From positions 1,426,001-1,490,000 of the forward strand of contig NZ_CP058601.1 of the NCBI RefSeq assembly GCF_013402815.2: 64,000 nucleotides of DNA, read 5' to 3'. The notes under the pieces were generated by a model. That model saw only the letters and a program-made list of their open reading frames with translations, did not search any database and was not told the origin of the DNA. Positions 26,305 through 35,896 of this stretch are shown piece after piece; within the stretch, counting starts at the first letter, position 1, and every line of letters begins with the position of its first letter. The stretch is from Natrinema halophilum (GTDB taxonomy: Archaea; Halobacteriota; Halobacteria; Halobacteriales; Natrialbaceae). Position numbers and translations under genes: made by a program.

Positions 26305-28443
26305 CTAGTGACGGTTGACCTCGAAGAATTCGCCGAGAATCGACTTGAGACCCTTTCGCAAGTGCTGGTGCATCGTCGGTGGCGAGATATCCATCGCTTC
26401 GGCGATTTCTTCGCCCGTACTCTCTCGTGGCCAGTCGAAAAAGCCGCCATAATAAGCAAGTCGCAACGTCGTCAACTGACGGTCGGTAAGTCGATCCAGG
26501 ATCCGATTCCTGCGTTCAGCCGCCGTCCGAACCGGTCGATCGACTTCCCGTCTGGCGACGAGTTCGGTGTTCTCGTAGATGAGCGTCAACGCTTCGGCAA
26601 TCTCTCTGACGTCGGCATCCTGTGATACCTCGACCAGACAGGTACCGACACCGGTTTCGACTGATACGTCCCGAATCGTCGCCCCGTGATTCGCGAGCGT
26701 TCGAACTCCCGACTCCGAGAGACGCATCTCGATCGTACAGCTTTCTTCCCCATCGTGGATGAGTCGACACTCCTCGATAGAATCGTGCGCCATCGCCTCC
26801 TCGAGGACCGTGTCGCCGTCAAGTCCGTCGATCGTCACGTACTGAAACGTGCGTCCGTTCGCGGTTGTACCGGCCCATTCGAGGGAGCATGTACAGCCGT
26901 GCTTCTCGGACAGGTCGAACGAGAACGTATCACCCCCGTCGATCCGAAACTCGAGTTCGACTACCGTATCGGCAAAGAGTAATTGCCGGTTTTTGACGGC
27001 CATGATGGTGAACCCGATCGTTTCGCCGAGCAACCGGAATCCCGCCCGTTCGCGCTCGCTGAAGGCGTCGTCTCGACTCGCCAGAACAGTGAGAACCCCG
27101 TAGGTTGCATCTTCGTGGGTAATCGGGGCGGCGATCGCCGATCGGACGTCGTCCTCGTAGGCTGCTTCTTCGAGTGCGTCCGGTACCGTTTCGTCCTCGA
27201 GAATTCGATTCGCCGTTCGGATCTCGCCCGTCTGGGCCGCCCGTGCGACCGGCCGGTCGTGACAAATACCGAGTTCGCGGACGCGTTCGAGGTAGGTGTC
27301 GGCCTCGCCCGCACCGGTCCGATAGGAGAGGTTTCCGTCGCCGGTTCGTTCGGCGATCCACGAGGCACAGTACAGATCCGAGTCGACCAACTGCTCACAA
27401 ACCTCACGCTCGATGGCGTCGCGGGCCGGTGCCTCGACGAGCGTCTCGATCACTTGTCTGACGACTGCATTGATCCGATTGAGCGTTTCGAGTTGATCCT
27501 GCCGCGAGCGAAGTTGCTGCTCGCGTCGGACTCGCTCGGTGATGTCTCGAGCGAGCCAGACGACCGCACGTCGACCCTGTATCCGTTCCTCGATCGGGAC
27601 GACGCGGGCCTCGAATTGTCTGCAACCGTCCGCCGTGTTCGCCTCGTACTCGACGGACTGAACGCCGTCGGTCCGAATCGCGCGATCGACGCAGTTCTGT
27701 AAGTTCGCGGCGACCGGATCAGGGTAGACATCCTCGAGACTCGTTCCCAGGATGTCGTCGGCGGAGACCGAGGAGAGTTCCGCTGAATCGGGATGGACTT
27801 TTGCCTCGAGATATGTGCCGTCCTCGCTGATAACGAACGCTTCGTCGGGCAATCTGTTGGCGAGAATGCGGTGGTGGTCGCTTTCACCGACGGGCGACGG
27901 CTGAGAGTCTATCGTCGTGACGATACGATCGATCGGGTCCTCGTCGCGTTCCGTTGGAACGTATTCGGTCGCGTTAGCTCGGAGTGCAACGGTGGCGAGT
28001 CGCTCGCTTCCGTTATGTGGGGCGACGATCGTCGGAACAGCAGGAAGCGTGGCGTGGAGACGCCGAAGAATCGACTGTATTTCGCCGGGACAGTCGAGTT
28101 CGAGGACGACCGCTATCGGACGAACCGATCCCGGGCTACACTCGATTGCCGAGGACTCAGCGTCGATCAGGGTCGACTCGTCACCGTTCGGGCCCGCGTC
28201 GGATGGAAACTCGACGGGTCCGTCGATTTCGGTCTCGGTTTCGGTTCCGGTTTCGACTTCAGTCTCAGCCCCGGTTTCGACATCCTCTACGGCAGAGTCG
28301 AGGACGGCCCTGAATCCACCGGTTGCGGGAACTGTTCGAACGTCGCGGTCAGTAGCCTTGCGGAGTCGGGTTCGGAGACGACTCTGTTGCTCCCGATCGT
28401 CTGTCACGAGAATTATCGGTCTCGATCGATGTGCAGTTGTCAT
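26305..28443 (-). CDS. PAS-GAF-Bat sensor regulator with HTH_10
   Basis: A 712-residue regulator. The N-terminal receiver-like fold (RPIILVTDDREQQSRL) is interrupted by an acidic Thr/Glu repeat (VETGTETETEI). A PAS domain follows (about 200-310, FVISEDGTYLEAKVHPDS; ends WLARDITERVRREQQL), then a GAF domain (about 345-490), then the Bat domain (about 500-640). The C-terminal HTH_10 has LTDRQLTTLRLAYYGGFFDW, ESTGEEIAEAMDISPPTM and HQHLRKGLKSILG. It lacks a kinase domain. The start at 28443 (MTTAHRSRP) places the receiver at the N-terminus; upstream starts exist. The target genes are unknown. Confidence 0.88.
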   Translation of the reverse strand: MTTAHRSRPIILVTDDREQQSRLRTRLRKATDRDVRTVPATGGFRAVLDSAVEDVETGAETEVETGTETETEIDGPVEFPSDAGPNGDESTLIDAESSAIECSPGSVRPIAVVLELDCPGEIQSILRRLHATLPAVPTIVAPHNGSERLATVALRANATEYVPTERDEDPIDRIVTTIDSQPSPVGESDHHRILANRLPDEAFVISEDGTYLEAKVHPDSAELSSVSADDILGTSLEDVYPDPVAANLQNCVDRAIRTDGVQSVEYEANTADGCRQFEARVVPIEERIQGRRAVVWLARDITERVRREQQLRSRQDQLETLNRINAVVRQVIETLVEAPARDAIEREVCEQLVDSDLYCASWIAERTGDGNLSYRTGAGEADTYLERVRELGICHDRPVARAAQTGEIRTANRILEDETVPDALEEAAYEDDVRSAIAAPITHEDATYGVLTVLASRDDAFSERERAGFRLLGETIGFTIMAVKNRQLLFADTVVELEFRIDGGDTFSFDLSEKHGCTCSLEWAGTTANGRTFQYVTIDGLDGDTVLEEAMAHDSIEECRLIHDGEESCTIEMRLSESGVRTLANHGATIRDVSVETGVGTCLVEVSQDADVREIAEALTLIYENTELVARREVDRPVRTAAERRNRILDRLTDRQLTTLRLAYYGGFFDWPRESTGEEIAEAMDISPPTMHQHLRKGLKSILGEFFEVNRH

Positions 28444-28604
28444 CCGTTGTACCATCTGTGTCACCGTCTCGAACCGGTCTGACACAGTGTGTCTTTCTAG
28501 CGGGATGGTACTACGGAATAAAAGTCTGCTGGTCGGCCAGTAATCGTCCGACATCACGGGGATAGCCCCCGTTTCGATTCTGCACTGCTACGTGCCGGCG
28601 TCGG

Positions 28605-28856
28605 TCAGAGTTCGTTCCGTTCTTCCAGTTCCTCGAGAAGATCGTCGACGAGGGACTCGACGTCCTCATAGGGGAAATCGCCGCCGGAGGTCTTGGTACT
28701 CAGTTCCATCGCAGTCATCGAAAAGTCGGCGGATTCGAATTTCGTCCCGGGACCGTCCGGAAGCGCTGGGACGAGTTCCATCTGTCCCGAAACTGGGTAA
28801 TCCGCGTCTTCGAACGCCTCGATCAATTGCTCGCGGAGTTCGGCTGTATCTGCCAT
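28605..28856 (-). CDS. MTH865-family protein
   Basis: An 83-residue protein with the family pattern: an N-terminal helix LREQLIEAFEDADYPVSGQM, then ELVPALPDGPGTKFES, MTAMELSTKTSGGDFPYE and a final acidic helix. It matches the MTH865 fold, an EF-hand-like small protein of unknown function found in methanogens and haloarchaea. The start at 28856 (MADTAELR) is preferred over 28874. It lies downstream of the structured element at 28915-28995 on the same strand. Confidence 0.88.
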   Translation of the reverse strand: MADTAELREQLIEAFEDADYPVSGQMELVPALPDGPGTKFESADFSMTAMELSTKTSGGDFPYEDVESLVDDLLEELEERNEL

Positions 28857-28914
28857 TGTGCTCCTCGATTCCACGTGTTAAACAAACAATAAATCCGTTA
28901 TGGAGTGGTGAACC

Positions 28915-28995
28915 GCCTCGGGGTCAAGTGGTTCGAGAGACCTGCGGTCTCTCGTCATCACGAAACGGCTACGCCGTTTCGGGCGACCCCGAGGC
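28915..28995. repeat. Three-way-junction inverted-repeat element
   Basis: Three perfect inverted repeats nest into a cloverleaf. The outer stem is 28915-28925 with 28985-28995 (11 bp). Hairpin 1 is 28934-28942 with 28946-28954 (9 bp, loop TGC). Hairpin 2 is 28961-28969 with 28973-28981 (9 bp, loop TAC). The whole 81-base unit is non-coding, between the minus-strand membrane-protein gene and the MTH865 gene. Possible explanations are a remnant of a palindrome-ended IS200/IS605-type element, a MITE, or an RNA structure. None can be settled here. Confidence 0.85.
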
Positions 28996-29052
28996 ACTCG
29001 GCCTGCTCCGCCTGTAGAATCCGGCTGGCCCTCCATTCCGTATCCAGTACAG

Positions 29053-29775
29053 TTAGAGCCGACGCATGAACTCCGGGAGAATGCCTCGCTCGCTCGACGT
29101 TCCGGTCGCAGCCGGCTCGGCACCCGACGGATCGATATCTCCCTGGGTGTGTGTATCCCCGGCCGCGTCCGCCGTTCCCCCGTCAGCACTCGCCGATCCG
29201 GGCGAACCAGCAGTGGCGCCAGTTGCAGTCGGGCCGGTCGCGTTCGATGAGACGTCCGCCGTGTCGCTTCCGACAGCTGCATCGGTGCCAGATTCGGCCT
29301 CGACGGCCGCTTCGAACGCCGCTTCGGATTCTGGGCCGAAGTAGTAGGGATCGTTCGGAGCGAGGTACTCCTGAAGTTGAACGTTCCCGTAGCCAGCCAG
29401 TGCGAGAGCGGGGACGAACAGCGGTTCGATCCCGAACAGCGTCGGCCCGGCCGTCAAAATGACGAGAAAAACCGATACCGGAGAATAACAAAAATAGGCG
29501 ACGAGACGAAAGACGGGACCGACGTAAGCGTCGACGACGTACGCGTAAAGTCCGTACGCTCCGACCGCGAGCCCGAGATCGGCGTAGAGGCCGACCAGCA
29601 GACCGACGTCGCCGGCGACGAATCCGTGGATGTGGACCGCGATCGCGCCGGTCAACACCGTCGTTCGGTTGACGTATGTCTCGTCGAGCGCCATCCCGAA
29701 GACGAGGACCGCAATCTGTATCAGCGGTGCTGCGATCCACCACGGGAGGGAACTGAGGAAGACACCCGGATACAC
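29053..29775 (-). CDS. Multi-pass membrane protein with acidic C-terminal tail
   Basis: About 240 residues. Four or five hydrophobic segments occupy the first 135 residues (PLIQIAVLVFGMAL, IAVHIHGFVAGDVGLLVGLY, GLAVGAYGLYAYVV, SVFLVILTAGPTLFGI, LFVPALALAGYG). The remaining 100 residues are Ala/Gly/Thr/Asp-rich and disordered. The family is not recognised. The start is uncertain: an in-frame ATG at 29865 adds 30 polar residues, but GTG at 29775 begins right before the first membrane segment and a TTAAA-like box lies about 40 bp upstream. Confidence 0.7.
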   Translation of the reverse strand: MYPGVFLSSLPWWIAAPLIQIAVLVFGMALDETYVNRTTVLTGAIAVHIHGFVAGDVGLLVGLYADLGLAVGAYGLYAYVVDAYVGPVFRLVAYFCYSPVSVFLVILTAGPTLFGIEPLFVPALALAGYGNVQLQEYLAPNDPYYFGPESEAAFEAAVEAESGTDAAVGSDTADVSSNATGPTATGATAGSPGSASADGGTADAAGDTHTQGDIDPSGAEPAATGTSSERGILPEFMRRL

Positions 29776-30008
29776 GTCGATTACACCAACTCGTCTGAGT
29801 GGATTCGGGCCGGTCCCTTTAACGTTCGTTCCGTTTCGAAACTCGATACGAACGACGACGAACATCCGCCGAGGCGGCGAAATCCTCGAGAAACGATGGC
29901 GACTCGCGTATCGATTCGACCCTTCGTTCGAGATCCGCCGGACGACCGTATGACATCCGTACTAGATCTCCGAAACAGTAATGAGTCAGCAGCGAACAGT
30001 GTCGGGAC

Positions 30009-30398
30009 ATGGCGAAAGATACCGTCAGGTACCCGGACGACGTGGTCGAACAGATCGACGCGCTCGTCGAAGACGGTATGTTCGAAAGCAAATCCGAATT
30101 TTATCGGTTTTCCGCGGAGTACGTCCTCACGCTGATCGATACGGACCACGAGGTGAAGACGTTCAACTTCGATGAAATCAAGTCCGAACTCGATATCAAC
30201 CACCGCCAATACGCAGAATCGTTCGGTACCGACGGTGGAACCTTCTTTCTCGACGCCGTGATTACCGTCCGAAAACAGGGCCTGCGCGGAAATTACGAGG
30301 CCGCAGAGCGGTTTATCGATACCCACTACGACGCGTCCGACCAGGAGTGTATCATCCTGGAGGAACTGCTCGGAACGTACCGCAACGGCGAACTGTAA
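30009..30398 (+). CDS. Ribbon-helix-helix (CopG-like) transcriptional regulator
   Basis: A 129-residue protein. Residues 1-45 form the RHH DNA-binding fold (MAKDTVRYPDDVVEQIDALV, FESKSEFYRFSAEYVL). A C-terminal helical domain (about 55-129) has a YAESFGTDGGTFFLDAVITV segment, which may be for dimerisation or ligand binding; it lacks the NikR metal motif. It is a dimeric DNA binder by family. The gene is convergent with the cobyric acid synthase gene. Confidence 0.85.
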   Translation: MAKDTVRYPDDVVEQIDALVEDGMFESKSEFYRFSAEYVLTLIDTDHEVKTFNFDEIKSELDINHRQYAESFGTDGGTFFLDAVITVRKQGLRGNYEAAERFIDTHYDASDQECIILEELLGTYRNGEL

Positions 30399-30428
30399 CG
30401 GGTCAGTCACCCGACCCCTCAGAGGCGA

Positions 30429-32153
30429 TCATATCACGTCGAACGGTTCACCGAGCGCCGCCAGAGTGACGTTGTCGCGGACGAGTCGTGCCGCTCGATC
30501 GGACGGCGTCGCGGTCGCCGGATCGTCGCTGGGTGGTTCGAAAGCGGATTCGTCACGCATCGGTCGATCAACGCCCGCGTCGGTTGCGACGGACTCGAGA
30601 AACGCCGTCCGCACCGTCTCGTTATCGAACAGTCCATGCAGATAGGTCCCCAGTACACGCCCGCAGGCTGCACTCGAGTCGCCAAGCGGTCGGTTCACGT
30701 CACCCACTGCCCGCGTCCGACCGGCGTGGATCTCGTAGCCAGTTGCTGCACCGGCCGCACCGGAAAGCAACGACGTGGCCGATCCGTCGACGGGAACCGT
30801 CGTTTGCTCGAGGTGTTTCTCGCCTTCGAATCGAGTTTCGACCGGAAGGAGGCCGAGACCCTCGACGATATCGTCGTCGCTCGTCCCTTCGAGTGCGGCG
30901 TTGGTGATCCGTTCGCCGAGCATCTGATACCCGCCGCAGATGCCAACGATCGGTCCGGCGAAGGCCGCGAGCGCATCGGCAAATCCGGCCTCGTGCATCG
31001 CCAGGAGATCGTCGACCGTATTTTTCGTGCCCGGCAGGACGACTGCATCGGCGTCGACGTCCTCGAGTGGGCTGCCGTGGCCGTTATCTCCAAGCGGGCT
31101 GCCGTGGCCGTTATCTCCAAGCGGGCTGCCGTGGCCGTCGTTGGCGTCCGCAGGGGAATCGTTGGTCGCGCAATCGGCGTTCCCGGTCCCGGCGTCGACC
31201 GGCACGTACACGATCGAGACGCCGGGTTCGGACGCCAGCGCCTCGAGGTCCGTCGCGTTCGATATTCTGGGGAGTCTGGGGACGGCGATCCGTATCCGTC
31301 GGCCCGGGGGAACCCCGTCGTCGTCACCGACGACGGCCCGCTCTTCGCTGCCGGGTAGGCTAACGCTGTCCTCTTCCGGGAGCCCGGGGTCGTCGTAGGG
31401 AAGCACGCCCAAGATTGGAACCCCTGTCCGTGATTCGATTTCGTCGATCCCGGGCTCAAGCAGGGAGGGATCGCCCCGGAATTTCGTGATGAGCGCGCCG
31501 ACGATTCGATCGCGAATGGCATCGGGAACGAGTTCGATGGTGCCGTAGAGGCTGGCGAACGCCCCGCCGCGTTCGATGTCGGCCAACAGGAGAACGTCGG
31601 CGTCTGCAAATTCGGCTGTCTCGACGTTAGCGAGGTCGCGGTCGTGCAGATTGATCTCGCCGATGCCGCCCGCGCCCTCGGCGACGATCACCTCGTTGTC
31701 GGCCGCCAGCCGCCGGTGGGATTCCTCGGCGACCGCACGGGCTCGATCCCAGTGCTCCTCGTAGTACGCGCCGGCAGGCACGTGGTCGTGGGCCGCCCCC
31801 TGGAGTACCAGTTGACTTTCCCCGTTGCCGCGGGGCTTGAGCAGGACCGGGTTGCAATCGGTCGTCGGCGTCGTGCGGGCCGCTCGAGCCTGGACGAACT
31901 GGGAGACGCCGATCTCGCCCCATCGATCGTCGGATTTGTCGCTTGCAGCGTCGCCGGAACTGTCATCGGCATCGTCGGGCTGCCGGCCGTCGGTATCCGG
32001 CCGAACGACGACTCGAGCGTTGTTACTCATGTTCTGGCCCTTGAACGGGGCGACGTCGATCCCGCGGTCGGCGAGCAACCGACAGAGGCCGGCAGCGACC
32101 GTCGATTTGCCGACGTGGCTCGCAGTTCCGGCGACGAGGAGCGTTCTGGTCAT
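30429..32153 (-). CDS. cbiP: Cobyric acid synthase (adenosylcobyrate, glutamine-hydrolysing)
   Basis: A 574-residue enzyme. The N-terminal domain starts [19 protein letters not shown] (P-loop-like) with [11 protein letters not shown]; the C-terminal glutaminase has the nucleophile in [14 protein letters not shown] (Cys) and a late His in YLHGLFDN. It amidates the corrin ring in cobalamin synthesis. The chain is longer than the usual 480-510 residues because of two acidic insertions: one near residue 55, and one near 355-380 that contains a 9-residue repeat (GHGSPLGDN). The start at 32153 (MTRTLLVAG) is set by the domain. The adenosyltransferase at 34732 is on the same strand. Confidence 0.92.
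   Translation of the reverse strand: MTRTLLVAGTASHVGKSTVAAGLCRLLADRGIDVAPFKGQNMSNNARVVVRPDTDGRQPDDADDSSGDAASDKSDDRWGEIGVSQFVQARAARTTPTTDCNPVLLKPRGNGESQLVLQGAAHDHVPAGAYYEEHWDRARAVAEESHRRLAADNEVIVAEGAGGIGEINLHDRDLANVETAEFADADVLLLADIERGGAFASLYGTIELVPDAIRDRIVGALITKFRGDPSLLEPGIDEIESRTGVPILGVLPYDDPGLPEEDSVSLPGSEERAVVGDDDGVPPGRRIRIAVPRLPRISNATDLEALASEPGVSIVYVPVDAGTGNADCATNDSPADANDGHGSPLGDNGHGSPLGDNGHGSPLEDVDADAVVLPGTKNTVDDLLAMHEAGFADALAAFAGPIVGICGGYQMLGERITNAALEGTSDDDIVEGLGLLPVETRFEGEKHLEQTTVPVDGSATSLLSGAAGAATGYEIHAGRTRAVGDVNRPLGDSSAACGRVLGTYLHGLFDNETVRTAFLESVATDAGVDRPMRDESAFEPPSDDPATATPSDRAARLVRDNVTLAALGEPFDVI
31069..31138. repeat. In-frame 27-bp tandem repeat inside cbiP
   Basis: Copies at 31069-31095 and 31096-31122 are identical, followed by a 16-base partial copy at 31123-31138. 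Read on the minus strand it yields GHGSPLGDN repeated, in a linker between the synthetase and glutaminase domains. The unit length keeps the frame. Confidence 0.93.
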
Positions 32154-32371
32154 CCGCGTTGGACTGTAGTGGTCGAGCCGACGGTATCGTCCTGTCGGTT
32201 CGGTGGCGCTCCGACGGTGGGCCGATGGACCGCGTCGTTGTGTTCTGCCATCACGGCAGCGACCCAACACAGGTACGCAGGTCGGGTTCGGTCTGCCAGA
32301 CGCAGTCGGTTCGCATCCGCGAGCGTGTCGAAATTCCCGACCGGAATCTCAGTCGACGGCACTGGGAATCG

Positions 32372-33856
32372 CTAGTCCATCCGATAGCGGTTTTCCCAGC
32401 GCGCTCCGGCGCGATTCGAGAGGATAGTACCGACACCGCCGAACGCAATTCCGGCGAGGCCGAGCGCGACGGCGAGTTCCACCGACGGCGGGGCGACGAC
32501 GAAGCCAGCGACCAGCGTCGGCACGAGCGCGACGGCGACGCCGACCGTAAACGTCGCGAACCGAACGGCATCGAAGAGGAACTCGTTGGGGTCGAAGCCG
32601 GCGATGTAGACGGTAAGGCCGTAGTAGTACAGGGCATAGCCGGCTAACAGCAGCGCCCCTGCGAGGGCATCGACGACCGTCGCGTCGAACCAGACGACAG
32701 CCGCAAGGTACGGCGCCGCAGCCGTCGGTGCGCCGACGAGAACGAACGCGATCCGCTTCGCCCGAAAGACAGCCTCGATAGAAACGGGGTACGCGAGGTA
32801 GTCCTCGAGCGAGTCGAACTGCGTGAGCCAGTTGTAGGTCGTAAAGGCCGAGAGACCGAGGACACCGCCGAAGAAGATCCCCGGCGCGGGCGCAATGCCG
32901 GTGATCGAATCGACGACGCCGACGAGCGCGGCTACGAGCGCTAGCAGGATCGTCGACGAAACGAACGGCTTCCAGACCCCGCCGGAGGAGCGTGCGAGAT
33001 CGAGCAGCGTCTTCGTCACCAGGGGTGCGTGATCGGTGGGGACCGTTCCGCAAAGACGGGCGAATCGGTCGGCCGAGGTGCGCGACGGGCGGCCGTAGGT
33101 CGGGTCGTAGGCCGCAAGCGACGTGGCCGCGACGACGATGGTTGCCGAACTCAGCACCAGGACGGAACTCGCGGACCCACGAATCGGCACGAGAACGGAC
33201 CGGATAGCCTCGAATCCGCCGATCGTCCAGCCGCCGACGATACCGAGTCCGACTGTCAGCGCGATCGCCCACGGTGGCACGCCGCGCGTTCGAGCGGCGA
33301 TCGCCGCGTCCGTGACCGCCATTCCGGCCGCGAAAACGAGGTAAAGCGAGAGCCAGAGCTCCGCAATCGCGAGCGGCATCCGAACCGATACCCCCTCGAG
33401 AGGCACACTCGACAGCGCCATCGGTAGGACGAACGCAACGCCGTAGAATAGCGCGTCTTTCAGGAGGAACGCGCCCAACAAGCGTCGCCGCGAGAGCGGC
33501 AGCGTCGTCGACGACGAGAGGAGCAGCGACAACCGGCCGAACACGTTCTCGAGCATGTCCGAGCCCGCGAACCCGGCAGTCCCGCTGTAGAGACCGAAGC
33601 CGAACGCGAGCGCGTGTAGACCGCCAATTACCGTTCTCGGCGTGGAACCGGTCTCGACGAGCGCGATGGACGCGCTCACCGCGAGAGCGGCGATCACGAA
33701 CGGGAATAGAGCGAACCGCCAGCCGCCGAATAGCTGCGTGTGGAGTCGCCATTCCTCGCGGAAGAGAATCACGAGTAACCGTCTCGTGGGCAGACCCGAT
33801 CGCGATCGTTCCGGGCCAGCAGCCCGTGTCGGGTCCGTAGAACCCGTTCCGGTCAT
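32372..33856 (-). CDS. ABC transporter permease (ABC-2 type)
   Basis: A 494-residue membrane protein with about ten to twelve hydrophobic segments, for example GWRFALFPFVIAALAVSASIAL and the C-terminal AFVLVGAPTAAAPYLAAVV region. The N-terminal 40 residues are polar. It is the membrane partner of the ATPase whose stop overlaps its ATG by 4 bp (33853-33856), so the two are coupled. The substrate is unknown; ABC-2 exporters often move drugs or polymers. It lies between two cobalamin genes, but no sequence evidence links it to corrinoids. Confidence 0.88.
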   Translation of the reverse strand: MTGTGSTDPTRAAGPERSRSGLPTRRLLVILFREEWRLHTQLFGGWRFALFPFVIAALAVSASIALVETGSTPRTVIGGLHALAFGFGLYSGTAGFAGSDMLENVFGRLSLLLSSSTTLPLSRRRLLGAFLLKDALFYGVAFVLPMALSSVPLEGVSVRMPLAIAELWLSLYLVFAAGMAVTDAAIAARTRGVPPWAIALTVGLGIVGGWTIGGFEAIRSVLVPIRGSASSVLVLSSATIVVAATSLAAYDPTYGRPSRTSADRFARLCGTVPTDHAPLVTKTLLDLARSSGGVWKPFVSSTILLALVAALVGVVDSITGIAPAPGIFFGGVLGLSAFTTYNWLTQFDSLEDYLAYPVSIEAVFRAKRIAFVLVGAPTAAAPYLAAVVWFDATVVDALAGALLLAGYALYYYGLTVYIAGFDPNEFLFDAVRFATFTVGVAVALVPTLVAGFVVAPPSVELAVALGLAGIAFGGVGTILSNRAGARWENRYRMD

Positions 33857-34626
33857 TGTGCGCCCGTCCGTTCGAGTGTCGGGACGTCCCTCGTGTCTTC
33901 GTCCTCGACGCGCTCGAGGAAAATCTCGAGCAACGATTCGTCGCCCTCGCTGCCGTCCCGAGCGTCGCCGGTCAACGATCGTTCGGTCACGAGGCGACCG
34001 TCGGCAACGATCCCCACGCGAGTACAGATCGCTTCTGCGACGTCGATGTTGTGCGTCGAGACGAAAACGGCGTTGTCGCCGGCCGCGTAGGAGACGAGAA
34101 ACTGCTTGACCTGTTCCTGGACGAGTGGATCGAGATTCGCGAGCGGTTCGTCGATGAAGACCACGGCAGGCTCGTGGATGAACGCCTGGGTGATCATCAC
34201 CTTCTGTTGCTGGCCTCGCGAGAGGTCGGTGTGTAACGTATCGAGTTTACTCTCGAACCCGAGCCGGGCTGCCCAGGCGTCGGTCTGCGTTTCGACCCGC
34301 TTCGGCGAGAGATTCCGAACTTCGCCGACGAATTCGAAATACTCTCGCGGCGTGAGAAAACTCGGCGGCATCCCCTGTTCCGGCAGGATACCGACCCGGC
34401 GGCGCGTCTCGATCGGCTCCGCGACGGGATCGGTGTCGAGAACTGACACGTCACCGGAATCAGGATTGATCTGGCCGGTCAGTATCCGTATCGTCGTGGT
34501 CTTTCCTGCACCGTTCGGCCCGAGAAAGCCGTACAGTTCCCCGCGCTCGACGGTGAAACTCATATCGGCGACCGCCTCCACGGATCCGTAGGACTTTCGC
34601 AGTGCGTCTACCCGAATTGCACCCAT
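33853..34626 (-). CDS. ABC transporter ATP-binding protein
   Basis: A 257-residue ATPase. Walker A is FLGPNGAGKTTTIRI, the Q loop is GILPEQGMPP, the signature is DLSRGQQQKVMI (LSRGQ variant of LSGGQ), Walker B is AVVFIDEPLANLDPL and the H loop is STHNID. It pairs with the permease at 32372. The start at 34626 (MGAIRVDAL) is set by the N-terminal strand; the frame upstream is AT-rich and belongs to the promoter region, where AATTCATAATAG near 34650 is a TATA-like candidate. Confidence 0.93.
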   Translation of the reverse strand: MGAIRVDALRKSYGSVEAVADMSFTVERGELYGFLGPNGAGKTTTIRILTGQINPDSGDVSVLDTDPVAEPIETRRRVGILPEQGMPPSFLTPREYFEFVGEVRNLSPKRVETQTDAWAARLGFESKLDTLHTDLSRGQQQKVMITQAFIHEPAVVFIDEPLANLDPLVQEQVKQFLVSYAAGDNAVFVSTHNIDVAEAICTRVGIVADGRLVTERSLTGDARDGSEGDESLLEIFLERVEDEDTRDVPTLERTGAQ

Positions 34627-34731
34627 TGAACATCGAGCTATTATCAGGAATTCATAATAGCTGTACTGGGAGAAAAACAGCGTCGGTGGCATGGCTGCGT
34701 CCGGTGAGCGGTCGTTCGCTGAGCGAGCCGA

Positions 34732-35421
34732 TCAAAACTCGGTCCCGCGTCGCGCCCGCTGGCCGTCGTCGATCGGATGTTTCACCTTCCGGACGTTCGT
34801 GATGAGGTCGGCGCGTTCGGCGAGATACGCCGGTTCGGTGTGGCTTCCCGACAGCACCATCTCGAGGTTGGCTGGCTTTGCGTCGATCAGGTCGTGGACG
34901 TCGGACTCCGAAAGGAGGCCACGATCCGCGGCGTAGAGGATCTCATCGAGGATCAGCATGTGCATTCCCGAGTCGGGATCCGCGTCGAGGGCGATCGGTT
35001 CGCCGAGGTCTGCGTCGTCGGCCGCCCCGAGGAGTTCGTGAGCGCGCTCGAGGCCGGCCTGAGCCTCGGCTTCGTGGTCGCTTTCGTCGCTCCCATCGGC
35101 CATCCCGTGCCAGCCGTAGTGGCCGAGATTCTCGTAGCTGATTCCCGGCATCGCGGCGATAGCGTTGTATTCGCCGCGAACCGCCTCGACGCTCGAGGCC
35201 CCGCCTTTCATGAACTGGAGCATGTGAACGCGGTAGCCGTGGCCCGCAGCCCGAACGCCCATACCCAACGTGGCGGTCGTCTTTCCTTTTCCGTCGCCCC
35301 ACCATACCTGGACGAGGCCGAACGCTTCCGGTGCGGCCGGTTCGATGCGCTCCGGTTCCGGCGTCCGCCCCTGTCCCGGCGTGTTCTCGATCGGTGCGTC
35401 GTCGGCCCGGTCGTCGCTCAT
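34732..35421 (-). CDS. cobA: Corrinoid (cob(I)yrinic acid a,c-diamide) adenosyltransferase
   Basis: A 229-residue CobA/CobO-type enzyme. The P-loop is VWWGDGKGKTTATLGMGV, followed by GYRVHMLQFMKGG and the motif LILDEILYA near residue 165. ATP's adenosyl group is transferred to Co(I) corrinoid. An acidic 35-residue N-terminal extension is typical of haloarchaea. The start at 35421 (MSDDRADD) is used; a longer frame is basic. It belongs with cbiP in cobalamin synthesis or salvage. Confidence 0.9.
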   Translation of the reverse strand: MSDDRADDAPIENTPGQGRTPEPERIEPAAPEAFGLVQVWWGDGKGKTTATLGMGVRAAGHGYRVHMLQFMKGGASSVEAVRGEYNAIAAMPGISYENLGHYGWHGMADGSDESDHEAEAQAGLERAHELLGAADDADLGEPIALDADPDSGMHMLILDEILYAADRGLLSESDVHDLIDAKPANLEMVLSGSHTEPAYLAERADLITNVRKVKHPIDDGQRARRGTEF

Positions 35422-35536
35422 ACGCACCCGGTTGGCCCGACGGCACATGTAGTTGTCCACGATCGATCCGTCGCGGAGCGGGAACGTCCCCAACCAAACG
35501 TGTCTTTAGGCCTCGCTCCCAACCCGCGTTCAGCGC

Positions 35537-35896
35537 ATGACACTCGAGTTCTCCTCGTCGGACGATGCTCCCACGTTCGAGGGCGTGATCGCCGCACTCG
35601 ACGACGGTACGTGCCGGGAGATCATCGCCGTGCTCGAGGAGCCGATGACGGTCCACGAAGTCGCCGACGCGACCGACCGGCCGCTTTCGACGACCTACCG
35701 CAAACTCGATTCCCTGACGACGGCTGGTCTTGTAGAAGAAACCGTCGGCGTCCGTCAGGGACGTCACCAGAAGTCCCGGTACGTCGCCAACCTGAACCGA
35801 ATCTCCATCGACCTCGACGACGACAACGAACTACGCGTCGACGTGGATCTGTCTGCGGAACTCGGATTCTGGTCTAACGTCACCCGAGAGTTCTGA
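35537..35896 (+). CDS. ArsR-like winged-helix regulator
   Basis: A 119-residue protein. The wHTH is at about 15-85: DGTCREIIAVLEEPMTVHEV, ADATDRPLSTTYRKLDSL, AGLVEETVGVR. A C-terminal beta segment (NRISIDLDDDNELRVDVDL) follows. It is divergent from cobA, with 115 bp between, so it could regulate that gene; this is inference. No metal-binding Cys pair is seen. Confidence 0.85.
   Translation: MTLEFSSSDDAPTFEGVIAALDDGTCREIIAVLEEPMTVHEVADATDRPLSTTYRKLDSLTTAGLVEETVGVRQGRHQKSRYVANLNRISIDLDDDNELRVDVDLSAELGFWSNVTREF

Noticed and set aside
32154-32371. Cobalamin riboswitch upstream of the cobyric acid synthase gene
   Set aside because: No B12-box-like conserved sequence was seen; archaeal cobalamin genes usually lack this element.
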